64,000 bases of DNA from Xiphophorus maculatus (GCF_002775205.1 NC_036447.1:26642501-26706500), one strand, 5' to 3'. Counted from the first letter of the stretch, positions 1 through 12,445 are shown. A program made the numbers and translations. Notes: generated by a model not told the origin, from the letters alone.

Positions 1-735
1 CATAAATCTCCTTCCATTACACACTCAGACACACACTCAACATCACGAGCTCAAACACTCACACTTTCCCTCCGTCCAGTCTTTAATGTATCAATGCCTC
101 CATTGATACTCTTCCATGAGTCTCTCTGGGTGGATTTTGCCTTTTGGGGGTCTAGCCTGCCATGAAACGTCTTTCGTTGTATGGTAAGGAGAATGGCATT
201 CTTTCAGAGTGATCAGCCACATATCAAAGTGAGATCAAATCCTTTCAAATATAATATTCTGGGTGTGAATTTTCCAATTTTTTGAAATAGTTGCCAAAGA
301 TTTCAGCTTCCAGGAAAAGCCCTAACTCAGTCTTCGAGAAGGTAGTTCTGATTCTTGGACAACTCTTCTGATTGTTGGTTTGATTTCTCTGCTGTAAGTG
401 TTGAAAGGATTACCTTGTCTAGTATAGTTTATGTTGCATTACACATGCTAAATGTTTTTTGTCTAATTGGGAAGTTAAGACGTTAGGAAACACATATGTA
501 AGCAATGATTTCCAATTATTTTACAAAGGTGAGGTTGGGAATAAATTTTCTGTGTCTACGTTTCCATTACAAATGTGCGCAAAGCTGTGTCAATATTCAG
601 GTAATGCGGACAAAACACAATTTCTGCGCTTCCATTAAACAAGAAATCACACTCTATTCTAAGGACTGAACTACAGTATCAATCACAGTGGAATTTGTTG
701 CATATGCAATTTTAATGCAATTTTGATTTCACATT
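1..735. other. Non-coding DNA with a dispersed-repeat fragment
   Basis: No credible coding exon is visible. The stretch around 545-650 contains the phrase 'gtttccatta' twice-over in style and resembles the better preserved copies near 4310 and 20795, so it is probably a decayed end of the same dispersed repeat. The rest is AT-rich unique sequence. Confidence 0.4.
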
Positions 736-765
736 CCATGAAAAAAATGGAAAATAGGGGGGAAA

Positions 766-1134
766 GCGGCTGTACAGTGGTAGCACTGTTGCCTTGCAGC
801 AAGAAGGTCCTGGGTTCGATTCCCAGCCCGGGGTCTTTCTGCATGGAGTTTGCATGTTCTCCCTGTGCATGCTGGGTTCTCTCCGGGCACTCTGGCTTCC
901 TCTCACAGTCCAAAAACATGACTGTGAGGTTAATTGGTCTCTCTAAATTTTCCCTAGGTGTGTGTGCATGGTTGTTTGTCCTGTCTGTCTCTGTGTTGCC
1001 CTGCGACAAACTGGCGACCTGTCCAGGTGACCCCGCCTCTCACCCGGAACGCTAGCTGGAAATAGACACCTGCACCTCCCGACCCCTCTAAGGGACAAGG
1101 GTGTAAGAAAATGGATGGAATGGATGGATGGATG
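766..1134 (+). repeat. tRNA-derived SINE
   Basis: The head carries an RNA polymerase III promoter: a box A-like stretch around 776-795 and a canonical box B (GGTTCGATTCC) at about 812-822, as in tRNA genes. A conserved body follows, with the motif 'ctggcgacctgtccagg' near 1010, which is shared with LINE-linked SINE tails in fish. It ends in ATGG/GGAT simple repeats. A short direct repeat 'atgaaaaaaa' occurs before (about 738) and after (about 1132) and may be the target duplication. It is a non-autonomous retroposon copied by a partner LINE. A second, inverted copy lies at 54125-54400. Confidence 0.85.
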
Positions 1135-1137
1135 AAA

Positions 1138-1900
1138 AAAAGCAATAGGTTACTGTAAACATAAATGCATTAATGGTAGAGAGTACAATGGAACTAATTT
1201 AATATTACATAATATTCTCTAATATCAATAAGTACAAGCTTACCTAATGTTGGTTCTGCAGCGTAATTCCTTTTCAGACAGGCAGAGTTCCAGACATAAG
1301 CTCACACGGAGACTCCCTCTGGTGCGGTGGGGAGGTGAGAGGTGAACACTTGTGGTGTCCGCAGCACTCAGGTGGGGTTGCTGTGTTTTGGAGATGGTTG
1401 ATAAACATTAAAACTGTGCTTAGATGTGCAGAAACACACACGCACTTTCAGTAAGCGAGCAATAACCTGTGCATATCAGTGCATTGACAACAACTAGACC
1501 TTCCTTCTGTGCACAGAAAACTGCTTACAGTCCAAAGCAACAATTTGCTGAAGGTTGCTTGGTTAGGAGATGTTCTAGCTATTAATTGAAGCTGTTAAAT
1601 TGAGTTTTGGCTGAAATGAGGTTTGGTGTACAAAAAAAAAAATCAGGTCTCTGAATCCTGCAGTTGCCTTGTGGCCATCTTTAAACGATTGTGGGATTAT
1701 AAAGCAACTTCCAGGAATTATGCAATAAAGACTAGTCTAGTATGTTCCTATCTTTCATGATTTTGACTATAGTCATAAAAGTGGCATCGGAGAACAGCTA
1801 TTTGGTGATGTGATTGTAAACAAAAGACCTGATTGGTAATATAAACAGCTTGACATTGTTTATGCCCGCTCTTTGTTAATGAAAATAAAAGAACACACAT
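1138..1900. other. Non-coding DNA, nothing recognised
   Basis: AT-rich sequence without long open frames, splice-consistent exons or a recognisable repeat. Confidence 0.4.
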
Positions 1901-1902
1901 AA

Positions 1903-2505
1903 GCTGCCTAACATATGTAAAATCAACTTTTTTCTTTTGCTTTACATCATATTATATATTATAATGTTATTCCTTCATCAAAAACATACCTGGGGTGTTG
2001 CTTTGATTCTTTCATGCATGTTTGAAAAATCGTTTAATCTCCCATGGCAACCATCCAGCTATGCAAAACGCCTGGGTGGAACTAGCCCCGCCTTCAAGAG
2101 GCACGTCCTCCTAGGAGCTGCAGTTTCTGAGCTTCCACATTACAGAGCACCCTTCCCCTAACTCAGCTCCTTCAGACTAGCCAGTAGCAATTAGCAAACA
2201 CCTGGTAGAACTGCTCATCTACTGAGTTCATTATAGGAGCTACTTCTCAGTGCGACGCTGGCAAAAATGTTGTTAAAGGGTTAATAGAGGAGCCATGTTG
2301 TGACGACTTCTTTAAGGCGGACATTCAGAAAGAGCAGGAGCATTTCAAGAGACAGAGGCCAAATTTCAAGGCATTACATTAAAAATACCAACATAATTTT
2401 TATATAAAAAATGCTGTATTTGATTGTAACTAAGTTACATAGTTACTTGATTGTGCTATAAAATGATACTATGTGGCTAGAAAACGCATAATAAATGGTG
2501 CGACA
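1903..2505 (-). mobile_element. MITE family A, copy 1 (TIR-bearing, inverted)
   Basis: This is the reverse-strand copy of a roughly 570-bp repeat seen again at 4873-5115 and 8102-8671. Shared blocks include 'ctcccatggcaacca' near 2040, 'ccgccttcaagaggc' near 2090 and 'gttaaagggttaatag' near 2272. No transposase is present, so it is non-autonomous. Its termini are more diverged than those of copy 3. Confidence 0.6.
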
Positions 2506-2509
2506 TCCA

Positions 2510-4305
2510 CATGTCAGAAACCAGTGTCTCTTTTCATATCAATCATTTTTACTATCATTCTCAGTCTTGTTTTTGAAGGTAATGGCAAATCGGTGCGTTT
2601 TATCCGCTTTCAATTTTAATCTAAAATGTTTTCCGGTAAAAGACGTTTGAACTTTGTTTGTTCTTGTCGGTGTAACTTCCAGATAAACACAGGGTTGCCA
2701 GGGTTTGGGAAATAAGTCAAACTTGCTCCCTTAGCTAAAAGAAAATAAACGAATAAACAGAATCGCAAGCATGTGTGGATAATATTTTTCACAGCCGCTG
2801 CCTCTGGATAAGATTGAGGCATCTTCCGGTCCACTCAACCTCTGAGACAATCGGAGGAAGCAGAGATGATGTGTTCTAATGTTGCTAAACAGGAACAGAA
2901 AAACAGCATCACCGCTCTCCTTTTAAGGTGAGTTCTCTCTTGTTTCCCAAACCTCTTCGTCAGTCCGTACCTGTGATGTCACCGATGAAAAATCTCCCGC
3001 TTCCGAGACTGCAGTTTCTGGTTAATAAGTGACGGGACCTTAAAGCAGCTTGGCCCTTATGTCACACTAATACACAGAAAGAGAGACACTGTCTGGACTG
3101 TTTCCGTTTCGTAAAATAAAACAAAACATAAGTTCAGGCACACACAATGCGAATTAGAAGGGTGTGTAATACCCAGTCTGGGAAATAATTGGTTTCCAAA
3201 GTGTCCACTTGTGTCCCTTGGACAGAATTTGTGTAGCTGCAATTCAAGAATGATTCAAATTTGAGCCGTTTCTCACTTGGTTGGAGTAGATGAAGACTTT
3301 TTGTCTGAAATCGGGGTAATATTAATACCAATATAATTTTCTCACAATAAGAAATGTGAAGTGCCACACAAAGTAGCCATTTTTTTTATAACCAAGCTTT
3401 TGTAATAAGTAGAATGACGTTTATTCAGAGACTTTTACTGAAAAACCGATATTGCTGCCTCCAATTCAGCTTTTATCTGTAAAACTAGGTTAAACATAGC
3501 CAAGCGTTTTGAAAGAAAGTGTCGAATCGAGCTCAAAAGAATTTGAAATCGGATTCCTTTCTTTTAATACAGCAAACATGCAAAATCTCTTTTAACGTTT
3601 GGATCTGCAGTGAGTAATGTCCCTTTCCTACAAAACAAAACAAAACATTGGAGTGATTTTTTTTTTTTGATAGTTTTTATGTTCCTGGCCCACGAGACAA
3701 AACGTTTGGACACCTCTGTCTTACAGTTTACACTTTTCAAAATACTGACCCTGAAATACATGCCATCAATTAATGGGAACCTTCAACATGAATGTGCAGC
3801 TGTCTCAGAGTTTCCTCAGCCCCTCAGACGTGTCTGACTCACCTTCATGACATCACCGCGGTGAAGTCACTGTCCTGTGAGCGGATTAAGCTGCCGATGG
3901 AAGGCTGTCACGATGGGTCCAGGGTAGCTTAGCGCGCTCACACAGATCAGCGTGTGTGTGGCTCAGCAGATTAAAGTACGCGCTGTGCTGCATGATGTCA
4001 TGAGGTTGAGGCCTGTGCGTGACCTATATTGCATTTCATCCCTGTTTCTTTGCTTTTCGCATAATCTCCACAGTCATTTCGGCGAACCCCAGCCATTGAA
4101 TAATCATTTCTGAAGTCTGAAGTGAAAGTGAAGTTTGAAAGTTAAATTGGTAGCACAGTCTCTTCATATGACTGAAGGTTTGAGTAAAATAGTCAACTGG
4201 TTATTGCAGACAACCAATCATACATTTAAATTCTGTTGGTTTTTTGATACCTAACCACTCCATTATGTTTTGGTAGTTTGCAAGGACTGGCTGGTGTAGC
4301 ACAAG
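2510..4305. other. Non-coding DNA
   Basis: No supported gene. One possible 5' exon-like stretch (two ATGs near 2864 followed by AAG|GTGAGT near 2931) has no partner exon that I can find. Confidence 0.4.
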
Positions 4306-4309
4306 ATGT

Positions 4310-4510
4310 CCCTAGCTGTGTTTCTATTGACCAGATAATTGCGAAAATTGTAATTCTGAAAATAAATCTGCTTAATGGAAACATTTTTTAAAGAAAGTTT
4401 TTTGCTACGTTTTTGAATGATGAGGTGGTTTTCCATCTGTATCAAAATGGCGTAGTTCGCAAAAACTGCAATGGAAGCACTTTTTTCGCATCACGAGTTA
4501 TGTGCTCAAC
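4310..4510. repeat. Dispersed repeat ('tttctattgacc' family)
   Basis: The order 'tttctattgaccagataattg', then 'gaaaataaatctgcttaatgg', is repeated with changes at 20795-20880 ('tttccactgaccatataact', then 'gaaaattaattagcttaatgg'). The two loci are 16 kb apart, so this is an interspersed repeat of unknown class. Confidence 0.5.
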
Positions 4511-4872
4511 AACTGGATGCCGCTACTGGTGGAAAAAACGATAAGGACGACAAGAAGTGGTAGGAGGACGATGGCACAGCATGTTTTTTAATGACGTCGC
4601 ATGAACAAACCTTTTCATTCTGTGTCTTATTTAATCAAAACCCCACAATTGCAAAATTGTACAGAGGGGTGGAGCAAGGGTCGGGCTTGGAACCTGTTGC
4701 TAACTGCTTGAAATTCTAGTATTTATTAAAGGATTCAAAACTATATGTTACATGCCACTATTTATTCATGACCCCCTTTACAATGTGGTTAAATGTTGCT
4801 TAGCAAGTTGCAGAGAAATTCAACAAGGTTTTGGAAATATTGTCACTTAATCTTTATTTAGAATAGGGCTGC

Positions 4873-5115
4873 TCTGTGAGGCTTGGAAGTTTGAAAGCAA
4901 CAGCTCTTAGGAGGAGCTGCGCCTTGAAGGCGGAGCTAGGTCCACACTGGCATTTAGCATGGCTGAATAGTTTCCATGGGAGATTAAAGGATTTCTCAAA
5001 CATGTAAGAAAGAATCAAGGTAACACTCCAGCTTTGTTTTTGATGAAGGAATAATATTATAACGTGATGTAAAGCTCAAAAAAGTTAATCTTACATAATA
5101 CTGCCTAACTCTATG
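4873..5115 (+). mobile_element. MITE family A, copy 2 (truncated)
   Basis: The right half only of the element described at 8102-8671, ending in 'acataatactgcc'. The left half is absent, so this copy is 5' truncated or decayed. Confidence 0.6.
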
Positions 5116-6380
5116 CCTAAAGACTCTAAACCAGCTTTGTAAGGATGTTCAAGTACCTAACAACAGGCCTGTCATAACCTGGAATCTGCTGGAACAACAG
5201 CATCACTGTCCACTAAAGTTTAAAGTCAACAAGAGTTAACTGGGTGTTCACCAGTATAACAGTGCCTGCTCCTAAGTCAACATCTTTGAACAGTAAGGAC
5301 ATCTGTGTGTGTACGTGCGCGTGTGTGTTGCGGTGTCCCTTATAAACTATAAAAGCTTGTCGGGGACAAAGGAAAATCCATCCTGTTTATGGACTTTCCT
5401 GAAATTCCAACGGTCATACTTCAGCCATTTTCCTAACAGGAAAACAGATTTTTGGCTGGATATGTCCCACCGGCTTCTCTTGAAAGGCATCACCGTTCTT
5501 TAGAGTGTGGGCAAGGCCTCCATTTTCTGGTCAGCTCAGTGATAAAAGTTGGCTCAACCCAACAGTGTTGACTGACAGGTACTTTTTCTGCAAGTCTGCG
5601 ACGTAAATAGGGAGCAGTATTAATGCGTAAAACCTTTTTTTTTTTTTTTTGAGGATTTAAAATTATTCCATGCGAAGCGCAGGTTTCAGTCACTTTTGAG
5701 TTTTTACAAAGCCTTCAAGGAGGAAAATTAAGGCTTTTTGTTTGAGGCTTAGTGACCACTGAGATTAGGAGTTCTTTTCCTCAAAAACATGTCATCAGGT
5801 AGCGGTCGTAAATGTCTGGCTCGGTTCCCAGACTTTCTAAATATAAGCTTCTCAAAAGACTTGTGCAATAAAATATTTAGTGAATGTGACCTGAAATAAA
5901 TGGAGCAAAGCCAGTTTCAGTTCAGTCAGAAAGAGCCCATGGGAGTAATGCACGTCTGATAATTCTCTGTTAAATGCCTTATAGAATATGAATGTCCGTC
6001 TCCTCCAGGCATCTTTACAACTTTGGCTTGTTTTCCCATTTGCATCACCCTTGTGTTTTCTTGTAATTGTAATGGCATGCCTTTCATATAAAATGGCTGA
6101 TGGCAATCAGCATTTTCATGTATTATTCATCTGCTCAACCTTAGAAGTCCTCAGACAAAAGTAGGAGAAAAAGGCTTATATCCTGGGAATTTTTGAATAT
6201 TTATGATGCAAAGAAAAATGTGATTTTCTTCTAAGAACACAATTTCTGTGGCAAGAGTTTTCTTTAAGTTTTACTCAACACCAAGAAACTGAGCGATTTT
6301 GTGATGCTATAATCCACATCGTAGTGTAAAAGTAATGAAAATCCATCATTTGTGTTTTAAATCATCTCCCTTTGCGTATA
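5116..6380. other. Non-coding DNA
   Basis: No exon or repeat that I can support; a short poly-T run lies near 5637. Confidence 0.4.
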
Positions 6381-6383
6381 GGT

Positions 6384-7330
6384 ACATCGCCTTGCAAAAG
6401 TATTCCTACTCTGAATTTTTGGGGCATGTTGTCACATCACAACCACTAAAATCTGTGTTTTATTGGTATTTTACACAATGGGACCAGCGCAAATAAGTAC
6501 ATTTATTGAATTGTGAAGTGAAAATCTGAAATTGTGATCCAGATTTGTATTCCATCCCATTAAGCCAATACTTTGTTTTACCACCTTATGCTTTAATTAC
6601 ATTGCCATGGACCTCTCAGCAGTTTCTTTGTTGGATGCTCTTCTTGAACAACTGATAGTTTAGATGTCAAACGCAAAATTTCTGTGAGATGGTCATTTTA
6701 TTATTGGCAATGCAAAGTAAGCCTGCTTTGTGCTTCTCCCCAACTTTGTCCCTGACCTGTTTGATGCATTTCTTGGTCTTGTGAACTTTGGTCACAAATA
6801 TTCTCTAGAACACATTAATTGACGTCTGAAGGCAATCGTATCAACCGTCCAGATATCCCAGGCAGGTCTACTCTGCATCCCCAGAACTAGAACCAAACAT
6901 GGAGAACATAGTGGAGTTTCTATGCTCCGCTAATCCCGAACAAACGTCCAAAAAACTGCAAAGATGCCAAAACACTGACTTCCTTTGAAACGAGGGTAAA
7001 AATCCACATGTTTAGAGTTTCCTTTGATTGGTAGTAAGTGGAACATTCATCAACACATTTGATGTGTATTTGGTGGCTGATTTTGATGACGGCATTTGAC
7101 AAAATGTAACGTGTGTTACTCGTTTAATAATTGGTTACTGTATTTATGTTTCTGTGCCCTGAAGCACTTTGAACGGCCTTGTTGCTGAAATGTGCTACAC
7201 AAATAAACTTGGCTTGAACTGAAGACCCATTAAGATAAACAGAAGTTTGTGGTTGTCATGTGACAAAATGTGGAAAAAATGGCTCTGAGGTAAAACAATG
7301 GTTCTGTAGGTGTAGGAATAATTAACTCTG
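6384..7330. mobile_element. Non-autonomous DNA transposon with long TIRs
   Basis: The left end (about 6395-6460: 'gtattcctac', 'gttgtcacatcacaacca') is repeated in reverse at the right end (about 7235-7320: 'tggttgtcatgtgacaaaat', 'gtaggaataa'). The inner part lacks a transposase frame. A LINE-tail-like phrase, 'gttgctgaaatgtgctacac', lies inside near 7181 and is matched in reverse near 17535. The opening words ('gccttgcaaaagtattc') are those of a very common teleost repeat, and a partial relative starts near 17445. Confidence 0.65.
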
Positions 7331-7394
7331 GTAGACTTGATGCACTAAGTTGTAGTACTTTCTTCCGATGGGACCTTGATAATAGATTGTCAGC

Positions 7395-7805
7395 GATGAC
7401 TCAGGCCGTTTGAGTGTGTGCGTGTTGGCGTGAGTGTGTGTCACTGTCTATAGGTGTGTCCTCCCTCCCCTGTCTGTTTTCTTAAAACAAATCACTCTCT
7501 CTCATCTGTCCTCCCTGTCTCTGCGCTCATGTTCCTTGATTGTACACAACCCCTACTTAAACTGTCTTGTTGCCGCAAATATACACCCACACCCACACAC
7601 ACATTTCACTCACTCTATTTTGATCACATTCCACCCCAATGACATTAGCTAGTGTATGTGTGCATGTGTCCCATGACATCAGCTGTTTGTTTGCATACTG
7701 TGATTGTGTCTGGGGCAAAAGCTTGCCAGATAAGCAGGGTGGGAGTCTGTGTGCGCGTGGATGTGTGTGTGTGTGTGTGCGTGTGTGCGTGTGTGAGCAT
7801 TGTGA
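7395..7805. repeat. GT-rich low-complexity DNA
   Basis: Interrupted GT/TG runs at 7410-7440 and a purer (GT)n tract at about 7758-7795, with CA-rich sequence near 7590. Open frames here are products of the dinucleotide repeat. Confidence 0.7.
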
Positions 7806-8101
7806 GAGTTGAAGGGAACTGAGAAGGGAAATACCAGGACATGAAAGAGAGCATTAAAATGTTCTGTCTGGAAATCAGTGGAGTTGGCACTAGCGAAGAG
7901 CTTGGAGACTATATTACAGACACTTTATTGTCGAGGAAACGATGATTGAGTGTAATTGTGTTTCTCTGTCTCTGCCGCTCCTTCACCCTGGCTGGAGGAA
8001 ACTGCAAACTAATGATAAAACCTTCTGAGACAGTGCCGTCCACACTGATGGACGGTGTATTCACAATCATTTTGCTGGTGAAGCTCTGAAATGATTAGTA
8101 A

Positions 8102-8671
8102 TTAAAGACAGGAGCAGTATTATGTGTTTTCCAGGCACATTGTGCCATTTTATTAGAGTAACTATACTTGTCAGTAGTAGTTGTTGTAAGAAAGCTATAT
8201 ATATCAAATATAACTAAAAGAAATTTGACTTTCTAATTGAAATTGGGCCTCTGTCTCTTTACGAAGTTCCTGCTCTTTAAGAAACTCTGCCTTCAGGAAA
8301 TCCTCACAACACAGCTCCTTTATTAACCCTTTAACAATGTTTTTACCAGCGTTGCATTAAGAAATAGCTCATATAATGAGCTCAGCAGACATGCAGTATC
8401 ACCAGGTGTTTGCTAATTGCTGCTGGCTAGTCTGAAGGAGCTGAGTGAGGCAGAAGCTCAGCAGCTTGGGAAGTGCAGCTCTGAGGTGTAGCATCACCCT
8501 CAAAGGTGGGGCTAGGACCAACCAGGCGTTTTGCACAGCTGAATGGTTGCCATGGGAGATTAAAGGATTTCTTAAACATGCATGAAAGAATCAGGTACGT
8601 TCTGATGAGGGATTAACATTACAATATAATTTAAAGCTCAAAGTCAATTTTATATAATACTGCCTCTTTAA
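8102..8671 (+). mobile_element. MITE family A, best-preserved copy
   Basis: About 570 bp bounded by TTAA at both sides (8102-8105 and 8668-8671). The ends are inverted: the left reads TTAAAGA...GCAGTATTATG and the reverse complement of the right reads TTAAAGAGGCAGTATTATA. There is no coding capacity. The TTAA borders would fit a piggyBac-like target preference, but the family assignment is an inference. Copies at 1903-2505 (inverted) and 4873-5115 (partial) confirm that it is a repeat. Confidence 0.65.
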
Positions 8672-8723
8672 AGATGTGGGCCAAATTTCTAAGTTTTGTA
8701 CGTCCAGTTTTCCTCTAAAATCA

Positions 8724-8764
8724 CCGATCTGACCTTGTGCTGCCCAGTGACAAGGTCAGATCGG
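8724..8764. other. Perfect 15-bp inverted repeat with nuclear-receptor-like half sites
   Basis: The arms 8724-8738 and 8750-8764 are exact reverse complements around an 11-nt loop. Each arm holds AAGGTCA (as TGACCTT on the left), the half site bound by ERR/SF-1 type receptors. The function is unproven. Confidence 0.55.
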
Positions 8765-8771
8765 GTTTATT

Positions 8772-9960
8772 TTAAGCTGCTTTTACAGAAACCATTCGGG
8801 AGTTCCTGAAAAGGTTGTCGTTTTTGACTGTTTATGGCAACACCCCACTTTGCTTTCTAAAAGGTTTGGCCTCAGGTGGTCACACTACCTGCTGCTTGGA
8901 GTGTTGGCGTTTCAGAAAGTGTGTTGTGGTTTTTTTTTTCCTGCATACTGAAGAAATCAAAGAACATTATCCTCACAATGCACTGCCATCTGCTTTGCTC
9001 AGATGACAGTGGGTTTGTTGAAGTAGGTGTATGTCCAACAACACAGCAATGTGAAAACTGCTGGGGGTTCTGATATGGGGTTGTTTGCTTTTTTAGGGAT
9101 AAAACTATAACCATCCTCCAGTTGTCCCAGCTAATATCTGGCTGATGTTTGTGTGCAGTACGCAGCTCAGCCGTCGGTACTCCTACGTACTTCAAGTACA
9201 AACAGAACAAAAACAGACAGTATCGTCACAAGCGTCTATAGCTAAATGGCTCCCCCTTGTGACAGATGGTTTAAATTACAGCTGGTGTACGGGAATGCCA
9301 GCTACCGACCCCCAACACCATGACGTCGTTTGGTAGCATTGGTAGCTGCTTACTGCTGGGAAATGCAAGAGCGTCACCGGAAGCAGTTTGAAAGTGAACA
9401 ACATCACCGGTGTGGTCGTGTACAGCTGCAGGTAAATAAATAAATAAAACATATAGAAGAGGGGCTATATTTCCGGTGAGAAATATATGTTTGCTGTAAG
9501 GTCTTAGTATGATCACATAAATAAATGTTACACTTGATGGATATTAATTTAAAACATTTTTAGAAAAAATAAAATAAAATTTCTTACTGCATTACTGCAG
9601 TTGCAATACAGAAAATAAACTGTATTTATTAAACTGTAACAGTTAAACTGTAACTGTATTTATGTATTTATAAGAAAATAATACAAAGATAAACTGTACA
9701 TAATGCATCAGCTATATAATGCATCCAATTTCTTTTCTAAAGCAGCAATGCTGTCGAGTCTTTCTTAGACCGTTTCATAATTTAACTATCACAATTCTAA
9801 ATTTCACATTAGTTCTCAATTGCAATGTGTCAACTGCAAATGTCTCTCTTAGATTTCTCTACAATTAAAAAAAATACTGGCGGAAAGACTGCAATTGAAA
9901 CATAAGCAAACAATATTAATAATAAAAGTGCCACTGTCAAATTTCAAAAATGTAACTGGT
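8772..9960. other. Non-coding DNA
   Basis: AT-rich, with no splice-consistent coding exon and no recognised repeat. Confidence 0.4.
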
Positions 9961-10029
9961 ACGTCACATTTCACGTGTCTGAACTACTACTATTAGTATT
10001 ATTATTATTATCCTCACAAACGCCTTTAT

Positions 10030-10200
10030 TTTGAAAATCTCGCCCGGAAGTCTGTTTTAGCCTCTTAGCTTGACTACTGTCAACAAGCGGCGAAGCGAAG
10101 CCATCCCAACAACCGTCAGTGCTTGCACCGCAGCTGTACTCTGCTGTCACGGTGTCCAAAATTAAAGCCTAAATTAATGAAATACAGCGCAGTTTAACTT
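10030..10200 (+). promoter_or_regulatory. Probable promoter region of the SUN-domain gene
   Basis: GC content and CpG frequency rise locally. An ETS/GABP-like CCGGAAGT lies at about 10044-10051, a motif usual at TATA-less housekeeping start sites. It precedes the putative non-coding exon ending at 10383. The link to the gene starting at 19744 is inferred. Confidence 0.35.
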
Positions 10201-10383
10201 TAGCTTCGGCTATTTCGTAGCAGAAACTTGAGCGGGATTATGACGCTTTAAACGAAGCTTAATGGTTGAGTCTTACCTTCCGAGGAGAGGATTATCATCT
10301 CCTGAGCAACTGGAAACTGACAGTTGTGTTGGCTGTTAGCGACTTGTTCTGTTTATCTGCGGCAGACGGCTCTACATGACGAG
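10200..10383 (+). other. Putative 5' non-coding exon of the SUN-domain gene
   Basis: It ends in a textbook donor, GACGAG|GTAAGTT, at 10383/10384. The SUN coding exon at 19744 is immediately preceded by an acceptor (CTCTTCAG two bases before the ATG), so that transcript must have an upstream exon. This is the best-looking donor in a CpG-richer setting upstream, and it implies a first intron of about 9.4 kb. The start of the exon is not defined. Confidence 0.4.
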
Positions 10384-10639
10384 GTAAGTTATGAACGCCC
10401 AGAAAAACCCGCTCCTCGTGCAGTGAAACGGTTTGCGTTTAGGTTTCACACACTTTGTCCGCTTCATGTGTCCACCACATTGCTCTTCTTCGTGATGCCA
10501 CTTTTGTCGGTTGGGCTCCCTGCTGCGTTCAAGGACCATCCAGACTTGTGGATACTGTGCTCCTTTATTTTATAAACGTGCAGGTATTTAAAATCCTGAA
10601 ACCCATATGTCCAACTAAATAATGCTTGTTTAGTGCGCT

Positions 10640-12220
10640 AATGTTACCTTACCTATTACTATTTTATACATAAAGACAACGTAATTTTTTTTTTTGACAA
10701 ATATGTACTAAAGAAAATTGGTCGTCATTTTTAAAGAACCCCATTTTATTTCTGTTTTTAGGTTTTAAAATAGGGAAAACATTTCCTTATGTTGGATGTT
10801 TAAATTTATGGAAAATTGAAATGAAAAAAGAACATTGTTTCCAACGTAATGGGAAAAAAATAGATCTAAAACAATGTCACCAGTATTTTTATGTGGAAAA
10901 GTAATCTATTACAAGAAAAAAACCTGCTTAAACTTTTTAAAGCAGGCTTTTTATTGATTTAAAAATAAAATTGATTTATTATCAAATTCATATAAAAAAT
11001 ACTAGTTGATTCTTTATCATTTTAAGCTTGAGTTACTCAGAGCTATTGTAGAGGGTGCAAATATGTAAAACGTTTAATTTCAAATTTGAATTGGTAAAAA
11101 ATACATTTCAGACTCAATAAAACACACTTAAACAGTCTGTGATTTAGTACAGTAATGAGTTAGTATGTTGCTCACACACAATTGACTTGAATAGGCAAAC
11201 AAACAATAAAAAAAACAAACTCTTTTAGTGTAAAGTTCAATAACATCACTCCCTCTTGTGGTGCCCTCTATGGTGTGTCATCCTGGGCTGAAAGCCACGT
11301 GTTTTTGTGTTGTTGCGTTTCCTTAGAAACGCAACACCACTGTAGGGGTTTTCCTGAAAATATGTTTAGTTGTCACATTTATATGACAACTAAACGCTCT
11401 TATCATCCTGAAAGTTAAACAAATATATACATATATAAAACTTGGTGCAGAACGTCACTGCACCGATTTAGCTCCAATCTGGCTACAGCAAAAGAACAGC
11501 TGTGCCTTACTGGAGCACAAATGGTTTGAATACATCCCTTATTACCAGGCACAGCTCCAAGGTCTCAAGTAGTTTGGTTTCCAATCTAGAATCCGAAATA
11601 AACACAAAGAGATGAAAAACGATGACAAAATAATGACGCAGATTCACAAAACTTTTAACCTTTAGTATCAAATGTTAAATATAGCCACATTTGAAAACAT
11701 CCAGATGAATTTCAAGATTGAACAATGTATATCCATGATATTGTCATGGTTTAAACAATACATGGACTCTTCTTTGAATTAAGTTATCATTAAATGACTA
11801 AGTATGATGATGAGTGCCTTGTACTTTTTCACATGACATTTATTTTGGACATTTTAAGTATTAGAACAAAGAAGTGCTATAATTCGGCTACTCCAAAAAT
11901 AAAATGGTGCTCAGCTAAGTAAAACTTCTAAAATTTCACTTTTTTTTTTTTTAAAGAAAGTTTTTGATAAATATTTGCTGTAGGAAATGTGTTCCCGGTT
12001 TTAAAGAGTCATCGTTTTATTTAACCTTTTGAGGTTAAAAAATAAAGGAAGACGCGCATTTTTTGCAATAAAGTTCGTGAATAGATTTATACATGATGTT
12101 GATATTTGTGGAAATTTTTAAAATCAGTAATCGGCTTGAAAACTGCAATCAGTGCACTCCGAAATCATACATCGAAGTCAAAATTCTTGTTTAGGCACAC
12201 AATATTCGCCTCATAAAGCT
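10640..12220. other. Non-coding DNA (likely SUN intron 1)
   Basis: AT-rich. It contains a hairpin at 11364-11395 (12-bp arms, 'gtttagttgtca' and its complement) and a shorter one around 11311-11334. Confidence 0.45.
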
Positions 12221-12289
12221 GATTCTTACGGTGGCCGACAGGTGCAAATGCGCAGCAAAAGAGAAAACATGCAAACAAAAAAGAAGACA

Positions 12290-12445
12290 CCCCCGAATGA
12301 AATGCAGCAAATAAAAAGAGAGACGCAAACACCCCCGAATGAAATGCAGCAAATAAAAAGAGAGACGCAAACACCCCCGAATGAAATGCAGCAAATAAAA
12401 AGAGAGACGCAAACACCCCCGAATGAAATGCAGCAAACAAAAAGT
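12290..12445. repeat. 42-bp minisatellite in left arm
   Basis: Four copies of the CCCCCGAATGAAATGCAGC core, spaced 42 bp apart except for the outermost copy. The mirror-image array with three copies lies at about 13125-13250 in the right arm. Confidence 0.85.

Noticed and set aside
2864-2931. Short ATG exon with a strong donor (AAG|GTGAGT)
   Set aside because: No downstream exon in a matching phase was found; such sites occur by chance.
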